Positions 44,969 to 53,618 of a stretch of DNA of 64,000 nt are shown here, piece after piece. This DNA is from Nitrospirales bacterium. Its GTDB lineage: Bacteria; Nitrospirota; Nitrospiria; Nitrospirales; UBA8639. The notes below the pieces were generated by a model. It worked only from the letters and a program-made list of their open reading frames with translations. It ran no database searches and was not told where the DNA came from. Within the stretch, counting starts at the first letter, position 1; each line of letters opens with the position of its first letter. The position numbers and the translations under genes were made by a program. The DNA is taken from contig JAJDBM010000047.1 of NCBI GenBank assembly GCA_029261355.1, positions 1-64,000 of the forward strand, given 5' to 3'.

Positions 44969-45514
44969 AGGCGTCACAGTACAAACCTTCAAAATATACT
45001 GTGGGTAAGGATGGAAAACCTAGTCTTCAGATGACAAGAGTCAAATTCTGGTCTGAATCTGTTCAATTATTGGGAGTAGTTCAATACATCAAAATCATCG
45101 CTAAGAGGAACTCGGAACAAGGCCCGGGTCCTCTCAACCTAGAGAAGGGATACTAGGCACAGCTCAAGGAATGAAGAACGAGGACATACATCGGTAATGC
45201 AGAACGTGCAGTTACGTAAGGAGGCAATCAAATTGGCCCTGGAGAGGAAAAATGAAACTTAGCCTATTACCATCAAAAAAGTAAGTTGCGACAAAGATTA
45301 TAAGTATCAGCAAAATCAGTCCTACAAAGAAATAGTCCACCTAATTTCTCTCTATCTGTTTCTTAAGTAAGACTCAATCTCAAGTTCGATTAAGAGGGCA
45401 GATAGATGCCGAAACCATTTCGCACGATGGTTTATTCAGCTGCCTTCAATTGCAATCCACAAATAGTTGGAAATGTTCGTATCGTCGGACGCCGCAGCGG
45501 ACGAAGGTCAGGTA
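44969..45514. other. Intergenic stretch without recognised genes
   Basis: About 545 bases. A 21-codon frame at 45197-45262 (MQNVQLRKEAIKLALERKNE) is too short to support. The plus-strand frame at 45406-45711 lies antisense over the transglycosylase gene and is not coding-like. I see no RNA or terminator. Confidence 0.35.
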
Positions 45515-46276
45515 TTAGAGTTCGGTCTGTGGGGAAGATTTGGATTGAACAAGGGATTTTAGAATTTTTCGATAGGCACGAATACGCTTCACATATTGCA
45601 CAGGCTCCCAGCCGCGTGCATAGCGATTCGGGAGAGTTTTGTAGTACTTCTTTTTGGCAAGTAATGGAAGGACGGTCTTCAAATCATCCCAACGAGTGGG
45701 ATCCTTCTTAAAGCGTTTGGCCAAAATTTGGGCATCTTTCACATGCCCCATTCCCACATTATAGGCCGCTAAAGCAAAGAACATACGATCTGGTTCCTGA
45801 ATATTACGTGGCAATCTGGCATACAGACGAGACAAATACCTCGCCCCGCCATGTATACTATTTCGAGGATCTAAACGATTCGTAATTCCAAGATCTGCTG
45901 CCGTATCTCGTGTCAGCATCATGAGCCCACGAACGCCTGTTGGGCTTCTCGCATTCCTATTCCAGTGAGATTCTTGATAGGCTTGTGAAGCCAAAAGAAC
46001 CCATGACAGATCGTGCTTTTCCCCTGCTAGTTGAAACTGCTCACGATATTGAGGAAGGCGAGTTTTGGTATGACGCAAAAACTTCCGATGGTCGAACGTT
46101 GGCAAATCGACAGGCAATGAGGAAAGTCTTGAAATATTCTCGCGAGCAATGGATCGATTGTCCCATTTGGGTACTTCCCATAGCATGGAGACCCCGATCA
46201 CCAAGACGGCAACGGAACCCAAGACTTTCATGATTTGGCTCACACCTACCATTACCACCTTTTGCTGTTGAGTCAT
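45515..46276 (-). CDS. Lytic transglycosylase, MltF-like catalytic domain only
   Basis: 253 residues from ATG 46276 (AGGGA four nt upstream); a TTG at 46342 is less likely. A membrane anchor (about 15-35: VLGSVAVLVIGVSMLW) precedes a SLT-type lysozyme domain with the catalytic Glu in LLASQAYQESHWNRNA and the MltF-like GVRGLMMLTRDTAADLG and ALAAYNVGMGHV motifs. It cleaves peptidoglycan to 1,6-anhydro products. The solute-binding domain found at the N terminus of E. coli MltF is absent. Confidence 0.85.
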   Translation of the reverse strand: MTQQQKVVMVGVSQIMKVLGSVAVLVIGVSMLWEVPKWDNRSIARENISRLSSLPVDLPTFDHRKFLRHTKTRLPQYREQFQLAGEKHDLSWVLLASQAYQESHWNRNARSPTGVRGLMMLTRDTAADLGITNRLDPRNSIHGGARYLSRLYARLPRNIQEPDRMFFALAAYNVGMGHVKDAQILAKRFKKDPTRWDDLKTVLPLLAKKKYYKTLPNRYARGWEPVQYVKRIRAYRKILKSLVQSKSSPQTEL

Positions 46277-47052
46277 GGATTCCCTACGTGATGAAGGTAC
46301 AACAAGAACTGCCCACTTACTTCGCTTGCGTACCTTACCCAATCACGACAGTTTCCACAAGATCATGGTCCCACAGAAACACGAACCGGACAAGATCAAC
46401 GGCCCGAGAAAATGCTGGGAATTTTAAAAATTTTCACTAAGACATTGAGTTGTAAGGTGAAATAATTAATCATTCACATCGGAAGTATCATGCAAACCTG
46501 ACTTCATTCCATTGAGTTGTCTAATCATCTATGGAACACTTAATACTTCACACACAATGCCCGCTCTCATTTACATTTTCCTCTCAATAGTATTTCTCCC
46601 TTTACATTCCTGACATTTCTATCCGCAGCCTGAACTTTTCACCCGCAACTCTTGATGAAAGAATATCGACATACCACTCAGGCACCTAATTCATGATGCT
46701 GAAATATATATTTTCCCCTCTCGCGTCTATACCTCTCTCGGCTGCTTCGTGGATTCATTTAACCCTAAATTTTCACTGGTACTGATACATCTCAGTGCTA
46801 GGAGATTGATCCTCCTACCACTTATAGCGCCATGACGTAAACATAGATTCTGAGTCCATAACCATTATCATGCCATCGCGTCTCCTAGATCTCATCGCCT
46901 AAATCATGCTCACTTTACAAATAAATAATAAGGTTGAAGTTTACATGACAATTCACGTTACTGACGTTAAAATGACATTATAAATTATTATGCAGCGCTT
47001 ACGTACGAATGACCAAAAGCTAAAGGAATCTTCAAGCACGAGAAATCGTACG
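46277..47052. other. Intergenic stretch without recognised genes
   Basis: About 775 bases, AT-rich towards the right. I found no coding frame, repeat, tRNA or terminator. The promoter for the transglycosylase (minus) and for the next gene (plus) must lie here. Confidence 0.35.
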
Positions 47053-47559
47053 ATGAAATTGAAGGTCACCCTACCCACCGGTAAATTTGAAGCATCCGGT
47101 GAAGTTCATGATGTGACACAGCAGTTCCAGAAATTTCTTCACATTATTTCATCGTTAGACGAGTATCCCCTACCAGGAAAACCAATGCCCTACGAACAAA
47201 GTCCCATCACCCCCGCCTTAGAGACCATTTTCGACAACGATCAACCTTCGTCTATTCTTGTCTTTCGCACACCCCCTCCAAACAATGAACCCTTACCCAA
47301 TTGGGTCTTATTACTCCTTTTGGGATACCGAGAATTGCGACAAACCAAAGATGTCTCAGCCACAGTCTTAATTCAGGCATTACAGCAAGCGTCACATCAG
47401 GTCCCACGACTTGATCGCATGCTTCACGCCTATCTGACAGAACGATTTCTGATGAAGGGAGGAAGAGGTAAAGGCGGTTTTTACAGACTAACGGGACATG
47501 GAGTTGATAAAGCCTGTGAAAAGGCTAGAGAGCTGGCAGCTCTCATCTCAGGGCATTGA
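47053..47559 (+). CDS. Hypothetical protein, 168 residues
   Basis: Shown from ATG 47053 (MKLKVTLPTGKFEASGE); an ATG at 46990 would add 21 residues. Cytoplasmic. The first part looks like a small beta domain with GEVHDVTQQFQKFL, the second like a helical DNA-binding end (TAVLIQALQQAS, HAYLTERFLMKGGRGKGGFY and TGHGVDKA). The latter resembles winged-helix or regulator folds but is not assignable. Converges with the pel operon end. Confidence 0.55.
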   Translation: MKLKVTLPTGKFEASGEVHDVTQQFQKFLHIISSLDEYPLPGKPMPYEQSPITPALETIFDNDQPSSILVFRTPPPNNEPLPNWVLLLLLGYRELRQTKDVSATVLIQALQQASHQVPRLDRMLHAYLTERFLMKGGRGKGGFYRLTGHGVDKACEKARELAALISGH

Positions 47560-47617
47560 GGCTAACTCGTCACTCACAGTAGGGATACCGAATATCCAGC
47601 CCTGTTTCCCTCAATGC
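47553..47617. repeat. Nine-bp inverted repeat across the convergent gene ends
   Basis: GCATTGAGG (47553-47561) and CCTCAATGC (47609-47617) bracket the space between the hypothetical gene's stop and the pelG stop. No T run follows either arm. It may act as a weak shared terminator, or be chance. Confidence 0.3.
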
Positions 47618-48987
47618 TACTGAAGCATAAATGTCTCATACTCCAAATTTTGGAGCTTCTTATCGAGGAGATGCATGCCAAAAATAACGACCACTAACAA
47701 CGACACGGCAAACCCATATCCGTAATATGGTAGTCCCATGTGGAGAGACCAGGCTGAAAGGATGACATTTCCAAAAAGAAAGAGAGAAGACAGTCCGAGT
47801 GCAATCATTCGTTTATCTAAATAAAAGAAGACGTTCAGGATGCCAAGAAAGAGGACCTGCAGCCCTGCCGCCACGATATCCACATATAGAAGGGATTCAT
47901 ACAATTCAGATATTTCCAACCAACGAAGCACTGGAGGGCCAACGGCCCAGATCAGTAACGACACGACGAATTGAATTTTCATTATTTCGTACAATCCGAG
48001 ACGAATCGTTCGTATCATTTCATTCTTGGCATGCTGAATAAAATCAAGCGATGCCCCCTCTCGAATGGCTCCGTAAAACTCCTGATATCGTTCGACAAAG
48101 TCAGTCTCCATCCGCACCAGGAAACTAGCCATTCCTGGAAGAATTGATAAATAGGCTAAGAATATGGGCAAGTCATAGATAGGCGAATTTCGGATGGGTC
48201 CGAGCACCAGTTCACTGGTTTCTGGGTAGTACCAAAATAAAAATTTATCGATCCAAATGGCTAAGTTATAGACCAATCCAAGCCAAATCAAACTGCCATA
48301 CATTTGACCTTTTTTCAGGAAGTCCCATGCCAAGAGCGTCTCAGATGAGTAATTCCTCACTGTCAGCCCCAGCATTCCAATTAAAATCCCAAACTGCCCA
48401 ATAAAAAACCCTAAGAGCAATCCCTCTAGCCCATACGAACGGAGCAATAGAGAGGCTCCGATCGTCAATCCATACCCGATGGCATAAAGCAACAGTACCG
48501 CTTGATATTCCTTCATGCTTGATAAAAATATCGTCGCAATCCAAATATTCCCCAGCACTACAAAACACCCGACCATCAGGACTTTGTACAGAATGCTCTG
48601 ATGAGGAAAGAGCCACACGATCAACCCTGTGGCAAAAATTCCACAGACGATGGTAACCAGACACAGCACTCCATTAAAATTACTAAGTATTAGTTCATCC
48701 TTTTCTTCATACAGACGATCTGCGACAAATCGCGTAAAAGATGTCTGTAAACATCCGGTCAAGATTAGACTCACAGCAATAAGATAGGTGACGGAGAGTT
48801 GGAATTGTATGATTAACGATTCTGGTGCGACGACAGAAATGCTCAGCACACCAATGATGAGAAGACCAATAATAGATAAGACCCACGGACCAGAACTAAT
48901 GACCCCTGCATAAGCATAGGCCTTGAGTAATGACCAGTAACTATCTTTTTTTAAGATCTTGCGGAGCTCAAAGCCGATACCTGCCAT
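47617..48987 (-). CDS. pelG: Pel polysaccharide transport protein PelG
   Basis: 456 residues, about twelve transmembrane helices. The start MAGIGFELRKILKKDSYWSL is the conserved PelG N terminus. PelG belongs to the MOP flippase-like group and forms the inner-membrane channel with PelD, PelE and PelF for Pel transport. It overlaps the 3' end of pelF by 37 bp, so translation is probably coupled. It ends the operon. Confidence 0.93.
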   Translation of the reverse strand: MAGIGFELRKILKKDSYWSLLKAYAYAGVISSGPWVLSIIGLLIIGVLSISVVAPESLIIQFQLSVTYLIAVSLILTGCLQTSFTRFVADRLYEEKDELILSNFNGVLCLVTIVCGIFATGLIVWLFPHQSILYKVLMVGCFVVLGNIWIATIFLSSMKEYQAVLLLYAIGYGLTIGASLLLRSYGLEGLLLGFFIGQFGILIGMLGLTVRNYSSETLLAWDFLKKGQMYGSLIWLGLVYNLAIWIDKFLFWYYPETSELVLGPIRNSPIYDLPIFLAYLSILPGMASFLVRMETDFVERYQEFYGAIREGASLDFIQHAKNEMIRTIRLGLYEIMKIQFVVSLLIWAVGPPVLRWLEISELYESLLYVDIVAAGLQVLFLGILNVFFYLDKRMIALGLSSLFLFGNVILSAWSLHMGLPYYGYGFAVSLLVVVIFGMHLLDKKLQNLEYETFMLQ

Positions 48988-50501
48988 GTATCCATTGCTT
49001 TCGTATAAATAGATTGATAGTGGGCGATCATTTGCTGTTGTGTATAAATCATTTCAACGCGCGTAATGCCTGCCTTCTGGGCGGCATACCAACGTTCCGT
49101 ATCTCCCAAGAGATCCAACGCCGCCTCGGCTAACGCTGTTGGATTCGCCATACTCACCACAGCTCCGGCTGAACCAGCAACATCTCCTTCTATTCCTACT
49201 CCCTCAATGAGTTGCCGACATGCCCCGACATCAGTGGTAACTGCGGGCACACCTGCGGCAAATCCTTCAAGGACCACAAGTGGAAGCGCTTCACTAATCG
49301 AACTCAAAATATTAAGACCCATACGCGGAAAAATATCTTCGACTTTTTGAAACCCTAAAAATTTGACGCGACCTGCAAGTCCTAAGCTTTCCGTTAAATT
49401 ATGACATTCCTCTGCATATTCCCTATCTTCCTCCTCGGGACCAGCGATCCATCCTTCAGCTTCAGGCATGCGATTAATGACTGTCCGCATAGCTCGAATA
49501 AACGTTTTCACATCCTTGATAGGCACCACCCGTCCAATCAGACATAATGTGAGCGGTGGAGAAGAGGGTCGCTTTGCCCTCAAAGATTGAAATCTCTCCA
49601 CTTGAATACCATTCGGAATCGTGAGCGTTCGACCTTCCTCTGCTCCATCATGAATTTGACGTTGTCTATTAACCTCATACAACGAAACAATCGGATTCGC
49701 TGCCTCATAACAGAGCATTCCAAGAGCCTCAAAAAACCGAATCCACATCTGTTGAAAATATCCCAAATGCTCCGAGCGCTTCTCTAACATGGTGCGATTA
49801 TCTTTAAAGGAAGACATCTGAAATAAATCAATCCGACGTTCCTTGGTATAAATTCCATGCTCTGAGAGAATCAGCGGGTGCCCTGTACGATGTTGGAGTA
49901 GCGCACCTAAAAATCCGGCATACCCGGTTGATACCGTATGATAAATTTTTGCGGGAATGAGATCACGCGCCACCTTCCCCAACATCCATATTGGTTCATG
50001 CATTTTCCGAACAGTCCAAAAGAAGTCCACGAATGACGGGTCCGTGCAATGCTTCCGATAGACATCACATAGATAACTCCAGGATGCCTCACTATAGAGA
50101 AATTGTTCATGCAGCGTTTCCGGACATTCAGTCACAAGCGACATCATCCGTTGAATGAACTGAATCCCCTCAGGACAAGCTTCTGGCGCCCTCATACCAT
50201 CATGAAGCGTTTCCATAAATTCAAATAATTCTGGATCGCCTTCCATGGATTCAATTGGAGGTTGACCATGATTGGCATGAACAAAATGACGCTCCACATG
50301 CACGACTTGAGGAGGGAGGGAATAACGAATCTCTCCATACTCTTCTGGTTGACCGCCAATAAAGACAATTCCAAATCGATAGTCAGGAAATGCTTGAATC
50401 ATTTGATGAACCCAACTCGATACCCCACCACTCACATACGGATACGTGCCTTCGAGCAGCAGTGCTATATCAACGTCCTGAGCCTGTGGCAATGTCGTCA
50501 T
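48951..50501 (-). CDS. pelF: Pel glycosyltransferase PelF
   Basis: 516 residues from ATG 50501, with GAGG nine nt upstream (a GTG at 50516 is in frame but has no site). GT4 family: IALLLEGTYPYVSGGVSSW at the N terminus, IGRVVPIKDVKTFIRAM in the middle, and the E-x7-E motif in ISEALPLVVLEGFAAG. It polymerises UDP-activated GalNAc/GlcNAc sugars on the cytoplasmic side. Its ribosome site lies within the last codons of the small ORF at 50506-50709. Confidence 0.95.
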   Translation of the reverse strand: MTTLPQAQDVDIALLLEGTYPYVSGGVSSWVHQMIQAFPDYRFGIVFIGGQPEEYGEIRYSLPPQVVHVERHFVHANHGQPPIESMEGDPELFEFMETLHDGMRAPEACPEGIQFIQRMMSLVTECPETLHEQFLYSEASWSYLCDVYRKHCTDPSFVDFFWTVRKMHEPIWMLGKVARDLIPAKIYHTVSTGYAGFLGALLQHRTGHPLILSEHGIYTKERRIDLFQMSSFKDNRTMLEKRSEHLGYFQQMWIRFFEALGMLCYEAANPIVSLYEVNRQRQIHDGAEEGRTLTIPNGIQVERFQSLRAKRPSSPPLTLCLIGRVVPIKDVKTFIRAMRTVINRMPEAEGWIAGPEEEDREYAEECHNLTESLGLAGRVKFLGFQKVEDIFPRMGLNILSSISEALPLVVLEGFAAGVPAVTTDVGACRQLIEGVGIEGDVAGSAGAVVSMANPTALAEAALDLLGDTERWYAAQKAGITRVEMIYTQQQMIAHYQSIYTKAMDTWQVSALSSARS

Positions 50502-50505
50502 ATTT

Positions 50506-50709
50506 TCATTCCTCACTGAGAGACAGACACAATGGGTCCGTTGGAAAATCCGCCAGCGGCGTTTTTGCCAATTTCAGGTACTCACGTACTGTGCGTATGC
50601 TCCGCGCCGGCATTGGCCTTTGGCCTTGCTGGACAGACTTTTCTGAACCGATCTGAAGCCTGTAACGTTCAACGTGTCCTTGGGCTTCTTTACTGATGAA
50701 GACCATCAT
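50506..50709 (-). CDS. Small ORF between pelE and pelF, unknown function
   Basis: 67 residues from the ATG at 50709 (next codon also ATG). AGGA lies 10 nt upstream. The product starts MMVFISKEAQGHVERYRLQI and ends ADFPTDPLCLSLSEE; basic and without a membrane segment. It begins 28 bp after the pelE stop and ends 4 bp before the pelF start, so it fills the only gap in an otherwise overlapping operon. I know of no gene in this position in the Pseudomonas pel operon. It may be an accessory protein, a leader for pelF translation, or a lineage-specific ORF. Confidence 0.6.
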   Translation of the reverse strand: MMVFISKEAQGHVERYRLQIGSEKSVQQGQRPMPARSIRTVREYLKLAKTPLADFPTDPLCLSLSEE

Positions 50710-50737
50710 TTTTCAACATTCCTGCAATTGAAACTAT

Positions 50738-51763
50738 TTACGGTAATACAGGGTCAGAGGACATCGTTGGTTTTTTGCGCCAATACCGTAAAAGGGGATT
50801 TAGGATGACGACTTCTGACAACGTCGTGCATTGATGAAAGAAATTAGAGAGTTCCATGAAATTTTTACTGTGAAAAGCCAGTTCGGCTAGGTAGGGAATA
50901 ACTCGAGATTCTGGGATTCCGTATTCAAGTGCCTTCGTAAAGGCCTCATGCGCCTGTTCACTTTCATTTAGCCGAAGAGCGATTTGCCCTTTCAATGCCC
51001 ACATGCCTGCATCTTGTGGGATCACAGACAATACCGCCGAGTTGTAATGCAACGCCCGCTCCAACGAATGCCCTAAGATGTCTCCTTCAACAATATTTTT
51101 ATACACCAGTTCCCAATAGGCATAGGCTAATTCTCTGAAGTGAATCATCTTTTCTGACTCATCATCCGCCTGTTTCGATAACTCCAACTCCTGATTAATT
51201 TTAACATTAATCTGTTTTTCCTTCTTATCTAAGATTCCAAAAGCCACTAATCGAATATCATCAGCTTGATCGTCAAGTGCACCACGTACAGTTGAAGTAA
51301 TTTGATGCGTTTCGAACCCCTGTAGTTTCCCTAAAGCATCCAGTCGTTCTTCTGAATGAACAGATTTCGCTGAAAAACGTGACTGAAGGTCACCACTGTT
51401 ATACCGTTGAGTCTCAGCACGACCTACTCCAGTAAAGCGAGGCTCATGCACTTCCTGTATGTTCATCTTTTCCTTACCAACAAAAAAGTAATTCGTCATC
51501 ACGACCAGAGACAAAACTGCGATCGCACCCAACATTGGAATAAACAGGTTCAAAACCATAAAAAAAACCATCACCAATTTGGGTGATCGTTGATATTTCT
51601 TGGGAAGACTCTCTTTCCCCAGCAATCCAACGGCCATGCTCATCATGAGATGGAGCATGCATAATCCCATTACATCTCCTTGGTAACGCTCAGTTAAGAG
51701 AAGGAACGGAAAAACCAAACCTTCAAGTAACGCCGCTAAGCTCAGGAATACTTTTGCGATCAT
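50738..51763 (-). CDS. pelE: Pel inner-membrane/TPR protein PelE
   Basis: 341 residues from ATG 51763 (ATG 51826 is in frame but overlaps pelD by 104 bp). Two membrane segments near the N terminus (VFLSLAALLEGLVFPFLLL, VLNLFIPMLGAIAVLSL), then a soluble region of helices and TPR-like repeats (YNSAVLSVIPQDAGMWALKG, SEQAHEAFTKALEYGIPES). PelE is part of the PelDEFG synthase complex. Overlaps pelD by 41 bp. Confidence 0.87.
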   Translation of the reverse strand: MIAKVFLSLAALLEGLVFPFLLLTERYQGDVMGLCMLHLMMSMAVGLLGKESLPKKYQRSPKLVMVFFMVLNLFIPMLGAIAVLSLVVMTNYFFVGKEKMNIQEVHEPRFTGVGRAETQRYNSGDLQSRFSAKSVHSEERLDALGKLQGFETHQITSTVRGALDDQADDIRLVAFGILDKKEKQINVKINQELELSKQADDESEKMIHFRELAYAYWELVYKNIVEGDILGHSLERALHYNSAVLSVIPQDAGMWALKGQIALRLNESEQAHEAFTKALEYGIPESRVIPYLAELAFHSKNFMELSNFFHQCTTLSEVVILNPLLRYWRKKPTMSSDPVLP

Positions 51764-53072
51764 AATTTCTCTCAACAAGTTCTTGGATAATAATAGAAGG
51801 ATTATGTTCTTGAAGACCTCGAACATTCACACGAATGTTCGCGTCTTGAAATCCCATACCAAAACGTTCTCTCACCAGTTGTTGAATTCTGGAAAGGTAC
51901 CCTTCAACGGCCGCATCATCAGAAAAGGGCAGTAAGATACAGAGTCGTCGAGAATCATCATCTTTAATGTCCCAGGTCACATCTAGCCCCCGCGTATGAT
52001 GAAGAATGTGAAAAACCAACTCTTCTTTCATCGTTTCACTTTCAACATCAAAAGTCACAATACGGCTATTGAGGCCTAATTCATATTGCAGGCGAACCAA
52101 TCGTGGAAGCTCTCGAGCAAACCCCACCGGACAATTGGGGAATTGCTCAAGGATAGGACGTGCCAATACGGCTGCCTGAAATCCATCGGCAAAATAATGT
52201 AAAAATATTTTGACCATATGAAGACTATCGCCGTGCAAACTTAAAAAACGCATACGATCAACGACAAACCAACTAACAATCACCCCATTACTCGCCATGC
52301 ATGGTGCAACGATCAAATACTGCGTGTTCGTCACTGAAATAGAACCTGGCATCATGACATGGGAAAACTCTTTAGTTGTACGAGCATGATGGACTAAAGG
52401 ATCATCATTCAGAAATGGCCCGATCGCCCCAACGGAGGCTAGTGGAACGGCTTCACCATTGGCGTGAATTGTGGAATACAAGGCGGCCACTTCTAACTGA
52501 AAGAATTGAGTAAGAAGTTGGAGGAAACGTTGAGCGGCGGCGGCAGGTATTTCATCAGTCTCATCCATCAACATTCCACGTAATCGCTTCAAGGCATCAC
52601 GAAGCGTCAACGGCTGACTAACTAAATTCTCTTCCAACTGATGATGGGACATTCCGAGTAAATGATAGGCTCGTGACGTTTCCTGCAAACGCTGATCAAG
52701 ATAATCATTTCGTTCTTCCATCTGCTTGAGAGACATATTCCATCGACTGCCAAACTCTCCACAAATCGCAATAAAAAGTACACCACCAATCACATAGGTT
52801 TTGGGGACCGTCCCATCAGTCAGTCGTCCAAGGTTCATCTCCACAAACAAACTCGTGAGGACAATACCTACAGAAAGAAGTCCTGACCATGTTCCATAAC
52901 GAAGCGCCAATAAGACTGACACAACCCAGATCCATGGGAATGCCGTTTTTGCCAAATAAGGATCACCTGGCACCATCCAGTGACTGAGACCCAAGACCAG
53001 CACGGTCAGAACACAGGTTTCCACCCATTGCCAGCGTTTGGGAAGATTTTGTAAGTGGATAGGAAGATTCAT
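51723..53072 (-). CDS. pelD: Pel c-di-GMP receptor PelD
   Basis: 449 residues. Four N-terminal membrane helices (about 17-110), a coiled coil, a GAF domain (about 160-310) and a degenerate GGDEF domain without a GGDEF motif. The c-di-GMP I-site-like RxxD (R361-G-L-D364) and Y392-L-S-R395 are present; in P. aeruginosa PelD the equivalents are, from memory, R367/D370 and Y399/R402, at nearly the same spacing. So it should bind c-di-GMP and switch on Pel synthesis. The start overlaps the pelC stop (ATGA). Confidence 0.93.
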   Translation of the reverse strand: MNLPIHLQNLPKRWQWVETCVLTVLVLGLSHWMVPGDPYLAKTAFPWIWVVSVLLALRYGTWSGLLSVGIVLTSLFVEMNLGRLTDGTVPKTYVIGGVLFIAICGEFGSRWNMSLKQMEERNDYLDQRLQETSRAYHLLGMSHHQLEENLVSQPLTLRDALKRLRGMLMDETDEIPAAAAQRFLQLLTQFFQLEVAALYSTIHANGEAVPLASVGAIGPFLNDDPLVHHARTTKEFSHVMMPGSISVTNTQYLIVAPCMASNGVIVSWFVVDRMRFLSLHGDSLHMVKIFLHYFADGFQAAVLARPILEQFPNCPVGFARELPRLVRLQYELGLNSRIVTFDVESETMKEELVFHILHHTRGLDVTWDIKDDDSRRLCILLPFSDDAAVEGYLSRIQQLVRERFGMGFQDANIRVNVRGLQEHNPSIIIQELVERNYDRKSIPELSGVT

Positions 53073-53602
53073 GTAGAAAGGCTGACTTGGTCCAACAGTC
53101 GTTTAATCAATTTTTGAGCCACCGCACTCACGGCTTCCCGGCTCCACCCTGATTGTCCACCAACGGCACTCCAAACGACCTGATCGGTGTCAAGGTCGAG
53201 GAGCCGCAAGCTCACGCCAACAGCCGGTTCCCCATCAATCCCGACTTTGTACCTCCACTCGTCAACAGTCCCGGTCATGGCATATCGGACCTTTTTCTCC
53301 TTGGCCCATTTCAATGCTGTCTCAAATAGCTGAGTGTCCGACCCCAACAATAATAAGTCATCCTGAAAAACAGCTGGATACCGTTGTAAATTTTCCACAC
53401 CTGCGCTATGCAACAGCGCTTGAGTTATTGCTTCTGCTCGGCGACCCGCTTGGGGGGTTGCCGTATGATTCAAAATCGGAAGTACCACCCAGGAAGCTTG
53501 CGCTTCAAGTGTCGGCTCCATGGAATGATCAATCACGACACACCCCACCACGCTCCCACATAACAAAATCATCAAGAAAATCTGTTTCATATAATCTTTC
53601 AT
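53069..53602 (-). CDS. pelC: Pel outer-membrane lipoprotein PelC
   Basis: 177 residues from ATG 53602 (frame open further upstream but without a start with a site); AGGGG lies ~9 nt upstream. The lipobox GSVVGC gives the lipidated Cys20. The mature domain (LEAQASWVVLPILNHTATPQ, GVSLRLLDLDTDQVVWSA) matches PelC, which forms a dodecameric ring on the inner face of the outer membrane and guides Pel to PelB. It starts 16 bp after the pelB stop. Confidence 0.92.
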   Translation of the reverse strand: MKDYMKQIFLMILLCGSVVGCVVIDHSMEPTLEAQASWVVLPILNHTATPQAGRRAEAITQALLHSAGVENLQRYPAVFQDDLLLLGSDTQLFETALKWAKEKKVRYAMTGTVDEWRYKVGIDGEPAVGVSLRLLDLDTDQVVWSAVGGQSGWSREAVSAVAQKLIKRLLDQVSLST

Positions 53603-53618
53603 TGTGATACCCCTACAG

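Noticed and set aside
45406-45711. 101-codon plus-strand frame antisense to the transglycosylase gene
   Set aside because: Arg/Ser/Gly-biased composition typical of antisense frames, no motif, and it overlaps a confident gene.
50506-50516. PelF start at GTG 50516
   Set aside because: The ATG at 50501 has GAGG at proper spacing; the GTG has no site and would lengthen the overlap with the small ORF.
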